Shown: positions 50,971 through 59,859 of the stretch, piece by piece
How the letters are laid out: the number at the start of each line of letters is the position of its first letter
Numbering within the stretch: position 1 is the first letter of the stretch
Origin: Streptomyces sp. cf386
Lineage (GTDB): Bacteria > Actinomycetota > Actinomycetes > Streptomycetales > Streptomycetaceae
Length of the DNA: 64,000 nucleotides
Direction: 5' to 3'
Assembly: GCF_900103585.1 (NCBI RefSeq)
Contig: NZ_FNHV01000006.1
Location: forward strand, 248,001 to 312,000
Made by a program: the position numbers and the translations under genes
Notes under the pieces: generated by a model
Told to the model about the DNA's origin: nothing
The model's input: the letters and a program-made list of their open reading frames with translations, nothing else
Databases searched by the model: none

Positions 50971-53900
50971 TTACTCGACGACCTGCCGCCCCTCGGGCCG
51001 CGCACTGCACGACGCCCGGAACGAGCAGTGTGTGCAGTGCTGGCCCGCGGTGGGTGCGAACCGTTCGTCGAGGACCTTGCCCGCCGCCGTGGCGAGCAGT
51101 TCGCCGACCCACTCCCCTTCGGGGCCTTCCAGAGGCTCCTGCCCCTGCACCTTGGGCAGCGTCTCACCGCCGTCCCGTTTGGCGGCGCCCTGGCGCAGCT
51201 GGACGAGTTCGGCGCCGCCCGGTTCGGGTCGTACGCCGTCGAAGGCCTCGTCGACGGCACCCTCATGGACAGCCAGCTGGTAGACGGCGAGCTGCGGGTG
51301 GCGGGCCACCTCGGCGGAGCTGGGTGCCTGCTTGCCGGTCTTGAAGTCGACGACGTAGGCGCGTCCTTCGCCGTCCGACTCGACGCGGTCCATCTGGCCA
51401 CGGATGCGCACCTCGACGTCACCCGCTTCGAGGGTGACGTCGAAGTCGTGCTCGCTGGCCACCGGTGTGCGCCCCGCGCGGTCCATCACGTGCCACTTCA
51501 GGAAGCGTTCGAGCGCCACGCGCGCGTTGCCCTTCTCCTGCGCGGACTTCCACGGCGCGTCGAAGGCGAGCGCGTTCCACACGGAGTCGAGGCGTTCCAT
51601 GAGGACGGCGAGGTCGGCCGGGGTGTGTCCGGAGGCGACCTCGTCGGCGAGGACGTGCACCACGTTGCCGAAGCCCTGGGCGGCGGTGGCGGGCGCGTCG
51701 GCCTTCACCTCGCGGCCCAGGAACCACTGCAGGGCGCAGGTGTTGGCGAGCTGGTCGAGGGCGCTTCCGGAGAGCACGACGGGCTGGTCGCGATTGCGCA
51801 GCGGCACCTTGGACTCGGTCGGCTCGAACATGCCCCACCAGCGGTAGGGGTGTGCGGACGGGACCAGTGGGCGGCCGTCCTCGTCGGCGAGCGAGGCGAG
51901 CCGGGCCAGCCGGCGGGCGGCGGCCTCCCGGAGGGTGTCCGACACACGTGGGTCGACCGTCGTGGCCCGCAGTTCGGCGACGAGCGCGGCGACGGACAGC
52001 GGGCGGCGCGGGCGGCCCGTCACGTCCTTCGGCTCCGCCCCGAGTTCGGTCAGGAAGCGGGAGGGCTGATCACCGTCGTCAGCCGGGGCCTTCACCGCCG
52101 TGACGACGAGGCGTTCACGCGCGCGTGTGGCCGCGACGTAGAACAGGCGACGCTCCTCCGCGAGCAGCGCCCCCGGGGTGAGCGGTTCGGCGAGTCCGTC
52201 GCGGCCGATACGGTCGGCCTCCAGGAGGGAGCCGCGGCGGCGCAGGTCCGGCCACAGACCCTCCTGGACGCCCGCTACGACCACGAGGCGCCACTCCAGG
52301 CCCTTGGAACGGTGCGCGGTCATCAGGCGCACGGCGTCCGGGCGTACGGCACGCCGCGTGAGGGTGTCGGCTGCGATGTCCTCGGCCTCGATCTCCTCCA
52401 GGAAGTTCAGGGTGCCCCGGCCGCCGGTGCGCTCCTCCGCGCGGGCCGCCGTCGCGAACAGCGCGCATACGGCGTCCAGGTCACGGTCGGCGTTGCGGCC
52501 CGCCGCGCCGCCGCGGCGGGCGGTCCGCTCCAGGCGCGCGGGCCACGGCGTGCCCTCCCACAGTTCCCACAGCGCCTCCTCGGCCGTACCGCCGCCCGCG
52601 AGGCGTTCACGGGCCTTGCGGAGCAGCGCCCCGAGGCGCTGGGCGCCGCGCGCGTACGTGGGGTCGTGCACGGCGAGCCGCTCCGGCTCGGCCAGTGCCC
52701 GCGCGAGCAGCTCGTCCGAGGGCGGCGGCAAGGGGTTGCCCGCGGCACGCTCCTCGTCGCGCAGGGCACGTCCGAGGCGGCGCAGGTCGGCGGCGTCCAT
52801 GCCGGCGAGTGGGGAGGCGAGGAGGCTGAGGGCGGTCTCGGTGTCGAGCCAGGACGACCCCTCCAGTTCCTCCGGGCGCTCCAGCTCTTCGGCAGAAGGC
52901 TCTTCGCCCTCCTCCGCAGAGGCCTCCTCGTCGGTACGTACCGACGCCTCCTCGGGACGTACCGAAGCCTCCTTGGCGGCCACCACCGCCCCCGCCGCGG
53001 CCACCCCACTCTCCGCCAAGGCCACCGCCCGCAGCGCCGTCAGCAGTGGTGCCACAGCCGGCTCGTGCCGCAGGGGCAGATCGTCGCCGTCGATGTCCAA
53101 AGGCACCCCGGCGGCCGTGAGCGCCCGGCGCACCGTCGGGATCGTGCGCGACCCCGCGCGCACCAGGACGGCCATCTCGCCCCAGGGCACGCCGTCCTCC
53201 AGGTGCGCCCTGCGCAGGATGTCGGCGATGTTGTCCAGCTCGGTGCCGGGCGTCGGGTAGGTGAAGACCTCGACGCGGCCGCCCTCGCGGACCGGGGCGA
53301 GCTCTCGGTGGGCGCGTACCTTCTCCGCCGGGAGCCGGGTCAACGGCATGCGCTGGGTCAGCAGCCGGGTCGCGGTGAGCAGGGCGGCGCCGGAGCGGCG
53401 GGAGGTGCGCAGGACCTCGACGGGTGCGGGGCGGCCGTCCGCGCGCGGGAAGGCCTGCGGGAACTCCAGGATGCCGTTCACGTCGGCGCCCCTGAACGCG
53501 TAGATCGACTGGTCCGGGTCGCCGAAGGCGACGAGGGTGCGGCCCTCGCCGGCGAGCGCGTGCAGCAGCCGTACCTGGGCCGGATCGGTGTCCTGGTACT
53601 CGTCGACGTACACGGCGTCGTACTGCGCCGCGAGCCGCTGGGCGGTCTCGGGGTGGCGGGCGAGGAGTACCGCGCGGTGGACCAGTTCGGCGTAGTCGAG
53701 CACGCCCTGCATGTCGAGCACGTCGAGGTACTCGGCGAGGAAGGAGGCCGCGGCGCGCCAGTCGGGGCGGCCGATGCGGCGGGCGAAGGCGTCCAGGGCG
53801 TCGGGGCCGAGGCCGAGCTCGCGGCTGCGGGCGAGGACCGCGCGGACCTCGTCTGCAAAGCCGCGGGTGGTGAGGCAGGCGCGCAGGTCGTCCGGCCAGC

Positions 53901-54402
53901 GGACGTGCGCGAGGCCGAGCCGCTCCAGGTCGGGCTGGCCCGCGAGCAGCTCCCGTACGGTCACGTCCTGCTCGGGGCCGGACAGCAGCCGCAGCGGCTC
54001 CACGAACAGGTCGCTGTCCTGGTGGGCACGGACCAGGGCGTAGCAGAAGGAGTGGAACGTGGTCGCCTGGGGCGCGCGTGCCGCCCCTATGCGCAGGGCC
54101 ATGCGGTCGCGCAGCTCCACGGCCGCCTTGCGGCTGAAGGTCAGCACCAGGATGCGCTCGGGGTCGCCGCCTCGGGTGATGCGCGCCGCCACGGACTCGA
54201 CGAGCGTGGTGGTCTTTCCTGTGCCCGGACCTGCGAGAACGAGCATCGGACCGGCAGCGTGGTCAACCACCGCGCGTTGTGCGGCGTCAAGACGAGGGGG
54301 GGCCACCTGAACCGGAGGGGTACGCACCAGCCGGTAAGCGCCACGGGTCCCCTGTCGCACCTGGGGGTGCGACAGGCGCCTGGTGGAGGAAGAGGAGCTC
54401 AC
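50971..54402 (-). CDS. adnA: Helicase-nuclease AdnA-like subunit
   Basis: 1143 residues. Motor motifs: GPGTGKTTT, LTFSRKAAVEL, YVDEYQDTDPAQ, GDPDQSIYAFRGA, AHRSKGLEWR. The C-terminal nuclease has RIRGQMDRVE, AYVVDFKTGK and QLAVYQLAV. An iron-sulfur set is present: one Cys in NTCALQWFLGR and three in GQHCTHCSFRASC. This is the AdnA arrangement (Rv3202c). An EEASVR-type acidic repeat interrupts the motor at about residues 490-520. The start is GTG at 54402 (VSSSSSTRRL). adnB follows after 149 bp. Confidence 0.9.
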   Translation of the reverse strand: MSSSSSTRRLSHPQVRQGTRGAYRLVRTPPVQVAPPRLDAAQRAVVDHAAGPMLVLAGPGTGKTTTLVESVAARITRGGDPERILVLTFSRKAAVELRDRMALRIGAARAPQATTFHSFCYALVRAHQDSDLFVEPLRLLSGPEQDVTVRELLAGQPDLERLGLAHVRWPDDLRACLTTRGFADEVRAVLARSRELGLGPDALDAFARRIGRPDWRAAASFLAEYLDVLDMQGVLDYAELVHRAVLLARHPETAQRLAAQYDAVYVDEYQDTDPAQVRLLHALAGEGRTLVAFGDPDQSIYAFRGADVNGILEFPQAFPRADGRPAPVEVLRTSRRSGAALLTATRLLTQRMPLTRLPAEKVRAHRELAPVREGGRVEVFTYPTPGTELDNIADILRRAHLEDGVPWGEMAVLVRAGSRTIPTVRRALTAAGVPLDIDGDDLPLRHEPAVAPLLTALRAVALAESGVAAAGAVVAAKEASVRPEEASVRTDEEASAEEGEEPSAEELERPEELEGSSWLDTETALSLLASPLAGMDAADLRRLGRALRDEERAAGNPLPPPSDELLARALAEPERLAVHDPTYARGAQRLGALLRKARERLAGGGTAEEALWELWEGTPWPARLERTARRGGAAGRNADRDLDAVCALFATAARAEERTGGRGTLNFLEEIEAEDIAADTLTRRAVRPDAVRLMTAHRSKGLEWRLVVVAGVQEGLWPDLRRRGSLLEADRIGRDGLAEPLTPGALLAEERRLFYVAATRARERLVVTAVKAPADDGDQPSRFLTELGAEPKDVTGRPRRPLSVAALVAELRATTVDPRVSDTLREAAARRLARLASLADEDGRPLVPSAHPYRWWGMFEPTESKVPLRNRDQPVVLSGSALDQLANTCALQWFLGREVKADAPATAAQGFGNVVHVLADEVASGHTPADLAVLMERLDSVWNALAFDAPWKSAQEKGNARVALERFLKWHVMDRAGRTPVASEHDFDVTLEAGDVEVRIRGQMDRVESDGEGRAYVVDFKTGKQAPSSAEVARHPQLAVYQLAVHEGAVDEAFDGVRPEPGGAELVQLRQGAAKRDGGETLPKVQGQEPLEGPEGEWVGELLATAAGKVLDERFAPTAGQHCTHCSFRASCSARPEGRQVVE

Positions 54403-54659
54403 GTGGTTCGCCGGTCCTGGTGGGTGTGCTGGTGGGGCGTCCCTCGCGCGTGGAGGGCGGTGGCCGCGAGATGAGGGGGACACGCTCAGCCGACGCTACG
54501 CCGACGAATGGTCCGGAAGCAGGGCTTCCGGTTCATCCCTCGGGGCACTCGTGCCACGTGCGTCCCTCACCTCACGAACGTACGTCATGTCACGGACGTG
54601 CCCCGCTTCCCCCGTACGGATCACAGGTCACACCGAGGGCCGTCGGATGGCGGAAGCTG

Positions 54660-55046
54660 TCAAGTGTGACCTTGTGCGCGTTCGCCGCCGTCCCACCGCG
54701 CCCGCTTCATGTCGAGGCGCGGCAGGTGGCCCTCGGCGGCCCTGCTCGCCTCCTTCAGCGGTGTGCCCTCCGCGCGGTAGTGCTCCAGCGCTCTCAGCTC
54801 GTGGCCCGGCAGCAGGACCCCGTCCGCGCGGACCACCCGCCACCACGGCACGGCTCCCCCGTAGAGGGCCATCACCCGGCCGACCTGGCGGGGCCCGCCC
54901 TCCTCCAGCCATTCCGCGACGTCCCCGTATGTCATGACGCGCCCCGGCGGGATCAGTTCGGCGACCTCCAGGGCCCGCTCGGCGAACTCCGGCAGCGCGT
55001 CCGCGTGCGCCGGATGGGCGTCGTCCGGAAGCCTCTCCTCGCTCAT
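54660..55046 (-). CDS. Alkyltransferase-like (ATL) DNA-binding protein
   Basis: 128 residues of the MGMT/Ogt family. The fold's helix-turn-helix (VMTYGDVAEWL, RQVGRVMA) is present, but the alkyl-acceptor PCHR site reads VPWWRVV: Trp replaces Cys, so it cannot accept alkyl groups. Such ATL proteins bind O6-alkylguanine and hand it to nucleotide excision repair. ATG at 55046 (MSEERL); 55055 is the alternative. It lies 257 bp upstream of adnA in operon orientation, and that gap has no recognisable gene. Confidence 0.9.
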   Translation of the reverse strand: MSEERLPDDAHPAHADALPEFAERALEVAELIPPGRVMTYGDVAEWLEEGGPRQVGRVMALYGGAVPWWRVVRADGVLLPGHELRALEHYRAEGTPLKEASRAAEGHLPRLDMKRARWDGGERAQGHT

Positions 55047-55232
55047 CCGGCCCATCCTGCCCCATCCCACCGACAATGTGACGCGCTCGCCACTGTGCGT
55101 ATGCCTCGCCCCGCGGCGGCGCTTCGGGCAGACTGTGCGCCCCCGCATTTGCACCCTGATGCCCCCGTGTGTCGGTGGAGCATGCCACCATCGTGCGGGC
55201 GGTGACTGGTGATACGAGATCAAGAAGAGACG

Positions 55233-58052
55233 ATGAAGCAGCAGGGTGTGCACCCGGAGGACGCGGAGAGCACCTCTGCCGCTTCGTCGCGCCCTGACAC
55301 CGCGAACGCCGACAAGAAGGACACCGGCGACAGCGACGACGGCAAGAAGGACGAGGCCGGGAAGGGCACCGGAACGGGCGACGCCGACCGGAAGGCCGTC
55401 GAAGGGAAGGCCGTCGAAGGGAAGGCCGTCGAAGGGAAGGCCGGGTACGACCTGGACGAGGCGCACGTCGACGAGGTCGAGGGCGACGAACCGCTGCTCC
55501 CCGCGCGCGTGCACCGTCCGTCCGACCTGATGCGGCTCCTGGTGGGTGTGCTGGGCATCGCCCTGCTGCTCGCCATCGCCGCGTTCGCGCACGGCACCAC
55601 CTCGGGTCTCGAGCAGGACATCAACAAGGGCACCGGACAGGCGCCCGACGTGTTCAGCAAGATGGCCGGGCTGGTGTCCAGCATCGCGATCCTCCTGGTG
55701 CCGGTCGCCTTCGCGATCGAGCGGCTGATCAAGCGGGACGGGCTGCGCATCGCCGACGGCGTCCTCGCAGCGGTCCTCGCGCACGGCGTGACGCTCGCCA
55801 CCGACCTGTGGGTCGCGCGGGCCGCCCCGGAATCCATCCGGGACGCGCTGACCCAGCCCTCACCCGGCGACATCGGCTCCCTCACCGACCCGGTGCACGG
55901 CTATCTCGCGCCGGTCATCGCGTACATGACGGCCGTGGGCATGTCCCGCAGACCCCGCTGGCGTGCGGTCCTGTGGGCGGTCCTGGTCCTGTACGCCTTC
56001 TCCATGCTGGTCACCGGCTACACCACGCCGTTCTCGATCATCCTGACGCTGCTGATCGGCTGGACCGTCGCCTACGGCACTCTGTACGCGGTCGGCTCGC
56101 CCAACGTCCGACCCACGGGGCGCACGCTGATGGCGGGCCTCAGGCACGTCGGCTTCCGCCCGGTGAGCGCGGCCCGCGAAGAGGTCTCCGAGGAGACCGG
56201 TGACCGCGGCCGGCGCTACTTCGTCACCCTCGAGGAGGGTCCCCCGCTCGATGTGACGGTGGTCGACCGGGAGCAGCAGGCACAGGGATTCTTCTATCGC
56301 GCGTGGCGCAATCTGACCCTGCGCGGCTTCGCCACCCGCAGCAGCCTCCAGTCGCTGCGACAGGCCCTGGAGCAGGAGGCGCTGCTCGCCTACGCGGCCA
56401 TCGCGGCCGGCGCCAACGCGCCCAAGCTGATCGCCACCTCCGAGCTCGGCCCGGACGCCGTGATGCTCGTCTACGAGCACACCGGCGGACGCACCCTGGA
56501 CTCGCTGCCGGAGGAGGAGATCACCGACGACCTGCTGCGCGGCACCTGGCACCAGGTCAAGGCGCTGCAGTCCCGGCGCATCGCGCACCGCAGGCTGGTG
56601 GGCGACGCGATTCTGGTGGATCGTTCCGGCAAGGTGATCATCACAGATCTGCGCATCGGTGAGATCGCGGCCAACAATCTGCTGCTGCGCATGGACATCT
56701 CCCAGCTGCTGGTGACGCTCGGCCTCCGGGTCGGTGCCGAGCGCGCGGTGGCCTCGGCGGTGAGCGTGCTCGGACCCGACGCGGTGGCCGACTGTCTGCC
56801 GATGCTGCAGCCGATCGCGCTGAGCCGCTCCACGCGCGCGACGCTGCGCAGACTCGCCCGGGAGCGCGCCCAGCGCGAGCGCGAGGCGGTGCTGGAGGCG
56901 TCCCGGCACGCCAAGCAGGCCCGCAGCGAGGAGGACACGGGCGACGCCGGGACCGTACTCGACAAGCCGGACAAGAAGACAGTACGGGCACAGGCGCGGG
57001 CCGATAAGCGGGCCATCGACGAGGCTCTGGACGAAGCGCGCGAGGAGGATCTGCTCACCCTGATCCGCCACGAGGTGCTGCGGATCAGGCCGCAGGCGCC
57101 GGTCGAGCCGGCCCGGCTGGAGCGGGTGCGGCCGCGCACGCTGATCAGCTTCATCGCCGGCGCCATCGCCGCGTACTTCCTGCTGACGCAGCTCACCCAC
57201 ATCGAGTTCGGCCCGCTCATCTCCAATGCCCAGTGGGGCTGGGTGGCCGCGGCCGTGCTGTTCTCGGCCGCCAGCTACGTCGCGGCGGCGATGGCGCTGC
57301 TGGGGTTCGTGCCCGAGCGGGTGCCGTTCCGGCGGACGGTCGCGGCGCAGGTCGCCGGGTCGTTCGTGAAGATCGTCGCGCCGGCCGCGGTCGGTGGCGT
57401 CGCCCTCAACACACGCTTCCTGCAGCGCTCGGGAGTGCGTCCGGGGCTCGCGGTGGCGAGCGTCGGCGCCTCGCAGCTGTTCGGGCTCGGCTGCCACATC
57501 CTGATGCTGCTGGCTTTCGGTTATCTGACCGGCACCGAGAAGACGCCGTCGCTGTCGCCGTCCCGGACCGTCATCGCGGGTCTGCTGACGGTGGCGGTGC
57601 TGGTGCTCGTGGTGACCTCGGTGCCGTTCCTGCGGAAATTCGTCGTCACGCGCGTGAGGTCGCTGTTCGCGGGTGTCGTGCCGCGCATGCTCGACGTGCT
57701 CCAGCGTCCGCAGAAGCTGATCACCGGCATCGGCGGCATGCTGCTGCTGACCGCCTGCTTCGTGATGTGCCTGGACGCGTCGATCCGGGCCTTCGGCAGC
57801 GGGGGGACCTCGCTCAGCCTCGCCAGCGTGGCCGTCGTCTTCCTCGCGGGCAACGCGCTCGGCTCGGCGGCCCCGACCCCGGGCGGCGTCGGCGCCGTGG
57901 ACGTGACCCTGACCGTCGGCCTGATCGCCGTGGGCCTGCCCAGCGAGGTCGCCGCGCCCTCGGTGCTGCTGTTCCGGATGCTGACGCTGTGGCTGCCGGT
58001 GCTGCCGGGCTGGCTGGCCTTCAACCACCTGACCCGCAAGGGCGCGCTGTAG
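55233..58052 (+). CDS. Kinase-like / UPF0104 (lysylphosphatidylglycerol synthase-type) membrane fusion
   Basis: 939 residues in four parts. 1-95: hydrophilic Lys/Glu-rich head with three KAVEG repeats. 100-290: about five membrane spans. 320-545: a protein-kinase-like domain whose catalytic region reads AHRRLVGDAILVDRSGKVIITDLR, lacking the HRD Asp and DFG, so probably a pseudokinase. 632-935: UPF0104/flippase-type domain with about eight spans (AAVGGVALNTRFLQRSG, GSAAPTPGGVGAVD). A charged helix (550-630) joins them. ATG at 55233 is preferred over GTG 55209. The last domain suggests phospholipid synthesis or flipping at the membrane. Confidence 0.85.
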   Translation: MKQQGVHPEDAESTSAASSRPDTANADKKDTGDSDDGKKDEAGKGTGTGDADRKAVEGKAVEGKAVEGKAGYDLDEAHVDEVEGDEPLLPARVHRPSDLMRLLVGVLGIALLLAIAAFAHGTTSGLEQDINKGTGQAPDVFSKMAGLVSSIAILLVPVAFAIERLIKRDGLRIADGVLAAVLAHGVTLATDLWVARAAPESIRDALTQPSPGDIGSLTDPVHGYLAPVIAYMTAVGMSRRPRWRAVLWAVLVLYAFSMLVTGYTTPFSIILTLLIGWTVAYGTLYAVGSPNVRPTGRTLMAGLRHVGFRPVSAAREEVSEETGDRGRRYFVTLEEGPPLDVTVVDREQQAQGFFYRAWRNLTLRGFATRSSLQSLRQALEQEALLAYAAIAAGANAPKLIATSELGPDAVMLVYEHTGGRTLDSLPEEEITDDLLRGTWHQVKALQSRRIAHRRLVGDAILVDRSGKVIITDLRIGEIAANNLLLRMDISQLLVTLGLRVGAERAVASAVSVLGPDAVADCLPMLQPIALSRSTRATLRRLARERAQREREAVLEASRHAKQARSEEDTGDAGTVLDKPDKKTVRAQARADKRAIDEALDEAREEDLLTLIRHEVLRIRPQAPVEPARLERVRPRTLISFIAGAIAAYFLLTQLTHIEFGPLISNAQWGWVAAAVLFSAASYVAAAMALLGFVPERVPFRRTVAAQVAGSFVKIVAPAAVGGVALNTRFLQRSGVRPGLAVASVGASQLFGLGCHILMLLAFGYLTGTEKTPSLSPSRTVIAGLLTVAVLVLVVTSVPFLRKFVVTRVRSLFAGVVPRMLDVLQRPQKLITGIGGMLLLTACFVMCLDASIRAFGSGGTSLSLASVAVVFLAGNALGSAAPTPGGVGAVDVTLTVGLIAVGLPSEVAAPSVLLFRMLTLWLPVLPGWLAFNHLTRKGAL
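55392..55443 (+). repeat. 15-bp perfect tandem repeat
   Basis: Three exact copies of AAGGCCGTCGAAGGG followed by a 7-bp partial copy, encoding (KAVEG)3 in the cytoplasmic head of the kinase-like membrane protein. In frame, so variation in copy number would be tolerated. Confidence 0.95.
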
Positions 58053-58177
58053 GGCGGGGCGGCGTACGAAGAGCCCGGCGTCGTACGGTGTAAGGGCACG
58101 GAAGAGGTGAGGCGCCGCGGTACCTCGTACGGCTCGCGCCCCGAGCGCCCCACCATGTACGACCGCAGGATGGGACC

Positions 58178-59725
58178 ATGCCGAACCCGCCCCGGACGCG
58201 CGCCGCTGCCCTGACCGCCACCGCCCTGTTGATGGCCTCCCTGCTGGCGGGCTGCAGCGACGACGATCCCGGGGACGAGGATCTGACGGCCCAGGAACTG
58301 AGCTGGAAGGACTGTCCGGCCCCCTCCCAGGCGCAGGGCGGCGGGGGCAGCCCATCTCCGCTGCCGGACGCCGGCACCTGGCAGTGCGCCACGATGAAGG
58401 CGCCCCTCGACTGGGCCGAACCCAAGGGCGACACGATCGGCATCGAGCTGATCCGAGTGAAGGCGACCGGCGACCAGAACCGGCGCATCGGCTCGCTGAT
58501 CTTCAACTTCGGCGGGCCCGGCGCCTCGGGCGTCACCACGCTGCCCGCTGCCGGCGACGCGTACGAGAAGCTGCGCACCCGCTACGACCTGGTGAGCTTC
58601 GACCCACGCGGGGTCGGCCGCAGCGAGCCCGTGATCTGTGAGAGCGACCAGCAGCTCGACGCCTACTTCCAGCAGGACGCGACGCCGGACGACGCCGCAG
58701 AGCGGACCGAACTGCTGGACAGCACCAAGCAGTTCAACGAGGCGTGCGAGAAGAACTCCGAGGAGATGCTGCCGCATGTGCGCACCACGGACGCGGCTCG
58801 TGACCTGGATCTGATGCGCCAGGTCCTCGGCGACGACAAGCTGCACTACTTCGGCATCTCCTACGGCACCGAACTCGGCGGCGTCTACGCCCACTTGTTC
58901 CCCAAGAACGTGGGACGGGCCGTCTTCGACGCGGTCGTCGACCCCACCAAGAACCCCGAGCAGAGTTCGCTGGCGCAGGCCCAGGGCTTTCAGCTCGCGC
59001 TCGACAACTTCGCCGCGGACTGCACCGCCAAGGCCGAGGCCTGCCCGATCGGCGACACCCCCCAGCACGTCAAGGACCGCATCGCCAAGTTGCTGAAGGA
59101 TCTTGACAGCAAACCGATCCAGGGCATCTTCCCGCGCGAACTGACGCAGTCCGCCGCGACCTCCGGCATCGTGCAGGCCATGTACTCGAAGACCCTCTGG
59201 GACTTCCTCACCCAGGCCCTGGCGCAGGCCTACGACGGTGACGGCAGTTCCCTGATGCTGTTGGCCGACTCGAACAGCGGGCGCAGTGAGAACGGCGAGT
59301 ACAGCAATCTCGTCCCGGCCAATGTGTCGATCAACTGCGCCGACGACAAACCCCGCTACACAGCCGAGTACGTGGAGCGCAGACTGCCCGAGTTCCGGGC
59401 CGCCTCGAATCTGTTCGGCGACGCCCTGGCCTGGTCCATGCTCAGTTGCACCGACTGGGCCGTGGCGGGCGCCGCCGGCCATCCCGACGTGAGCGCACCC
59501 GGCTCGGCGCCGATCCTCGTCGTGGGCAACACGGGCGACCCGGCCACGCCGTACGAGGGCACGCAGAGGATGGTGCAGGCGCTGGGCAAGGGGGTGGGCG
59601 TCGAGTTGACGCTCAAGGGGCAGGGACACGGGGCGTACAACAGCGAGAACAAATGCGTGCAGGACGCGGTGAACGGCTATCTGCTGGACGGGAAGGTGCC
59701 GACGGCAGGCACGGTCTGCTCCTGA
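58178..59725 (+). CDS. Secreted tripeptidyl-aminopeptidase-like lipoprotein (copy 1)
   Basis: 515 residues. Lipoprotein signal ending LLAGC (Cys about 26). Alpha/beta-hydrolase fold with oxyanion segment NFGGPGASG, nucleophile elbow GISYGTELGG, acid in VGNTGDPATPYE and His in GQGHGAYN; the C-terminal TAP-like domain is present. This is the S33-type family of Streptomyces secreted peptidases. ATG at 58178. Tandem paralogue of the next gene, with identical length. Confidence 0.92.
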   Translation: MPNPPRTRAAALTATALLMASLLAGCSDDDPGDEDLTAQELSWKDCPAPSQAQGGGGSPSPLPDAGTWQCATMKAPLDWAEPKGDTIGIELIRVKATGDQNRRIGSLIFNFGGPGASGVTTLPAAGDAYEKLRTRYDLVSFDPRGVGRSEPVICESDQQLDAYFQQDATPDDAAERTELLDSTKQFNEACEKNSEEMLPHVRTTDAARDLDLMRQVLGDDKLHYFGISYGTELGGVYAHLFPKNVGRAVFDAVVDPTKNPEQSSLAQAQGFQLALDNFAADCTAKAEACPIGDTPQHVKDRIAKLLKDLDSKPIQGIFPRELTQSAATSGIVQAMYSKTLWDFLTQALAQAYDGDGSSLMLLADSNSGRSENGEYSNLVPANVSINCADDKPRYTAEYVERRLPEFRAASNLFGDALAWSMLSCTDWAVAGAAGHPDVSAPGSAPILVVGNTGDPATPYEGTQRMVQALGKGVGVELTLKGQGHGAYNSENKCVQDAVNGYLLDGKVPTAGTVCS

Positions 59726-59762
59726 GGCAGCCCGGAAGCCGCCAAAGTAGCAGGTCAGAGAG

Positions 59763-59771
59763 TTATCCACA
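59763..59771. promoter_or_regulatory. DnaA-box-like site between the lipoprotein genes
   Basis: TTATCCACA, a perfect classical DnaA box, 89 bp before the second lipoprotein gene. Confidence 0.45.
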
Positions 59772-59859
59772 GGCTGTCACGGGCTTTTCGAGATCTGCCT
59801 ACTATGGCCTGACCGCCATCCGCGGCATGGAGCGGACGGCCTGCGAGGGGGGAACTGAC

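Noticed and set aside
50923..54474. 1183-codon plus-strand frame opposite adnA
   Set aside because: Shadow of adnA; translation is low-complexity Gly/Arg/Val without domains.
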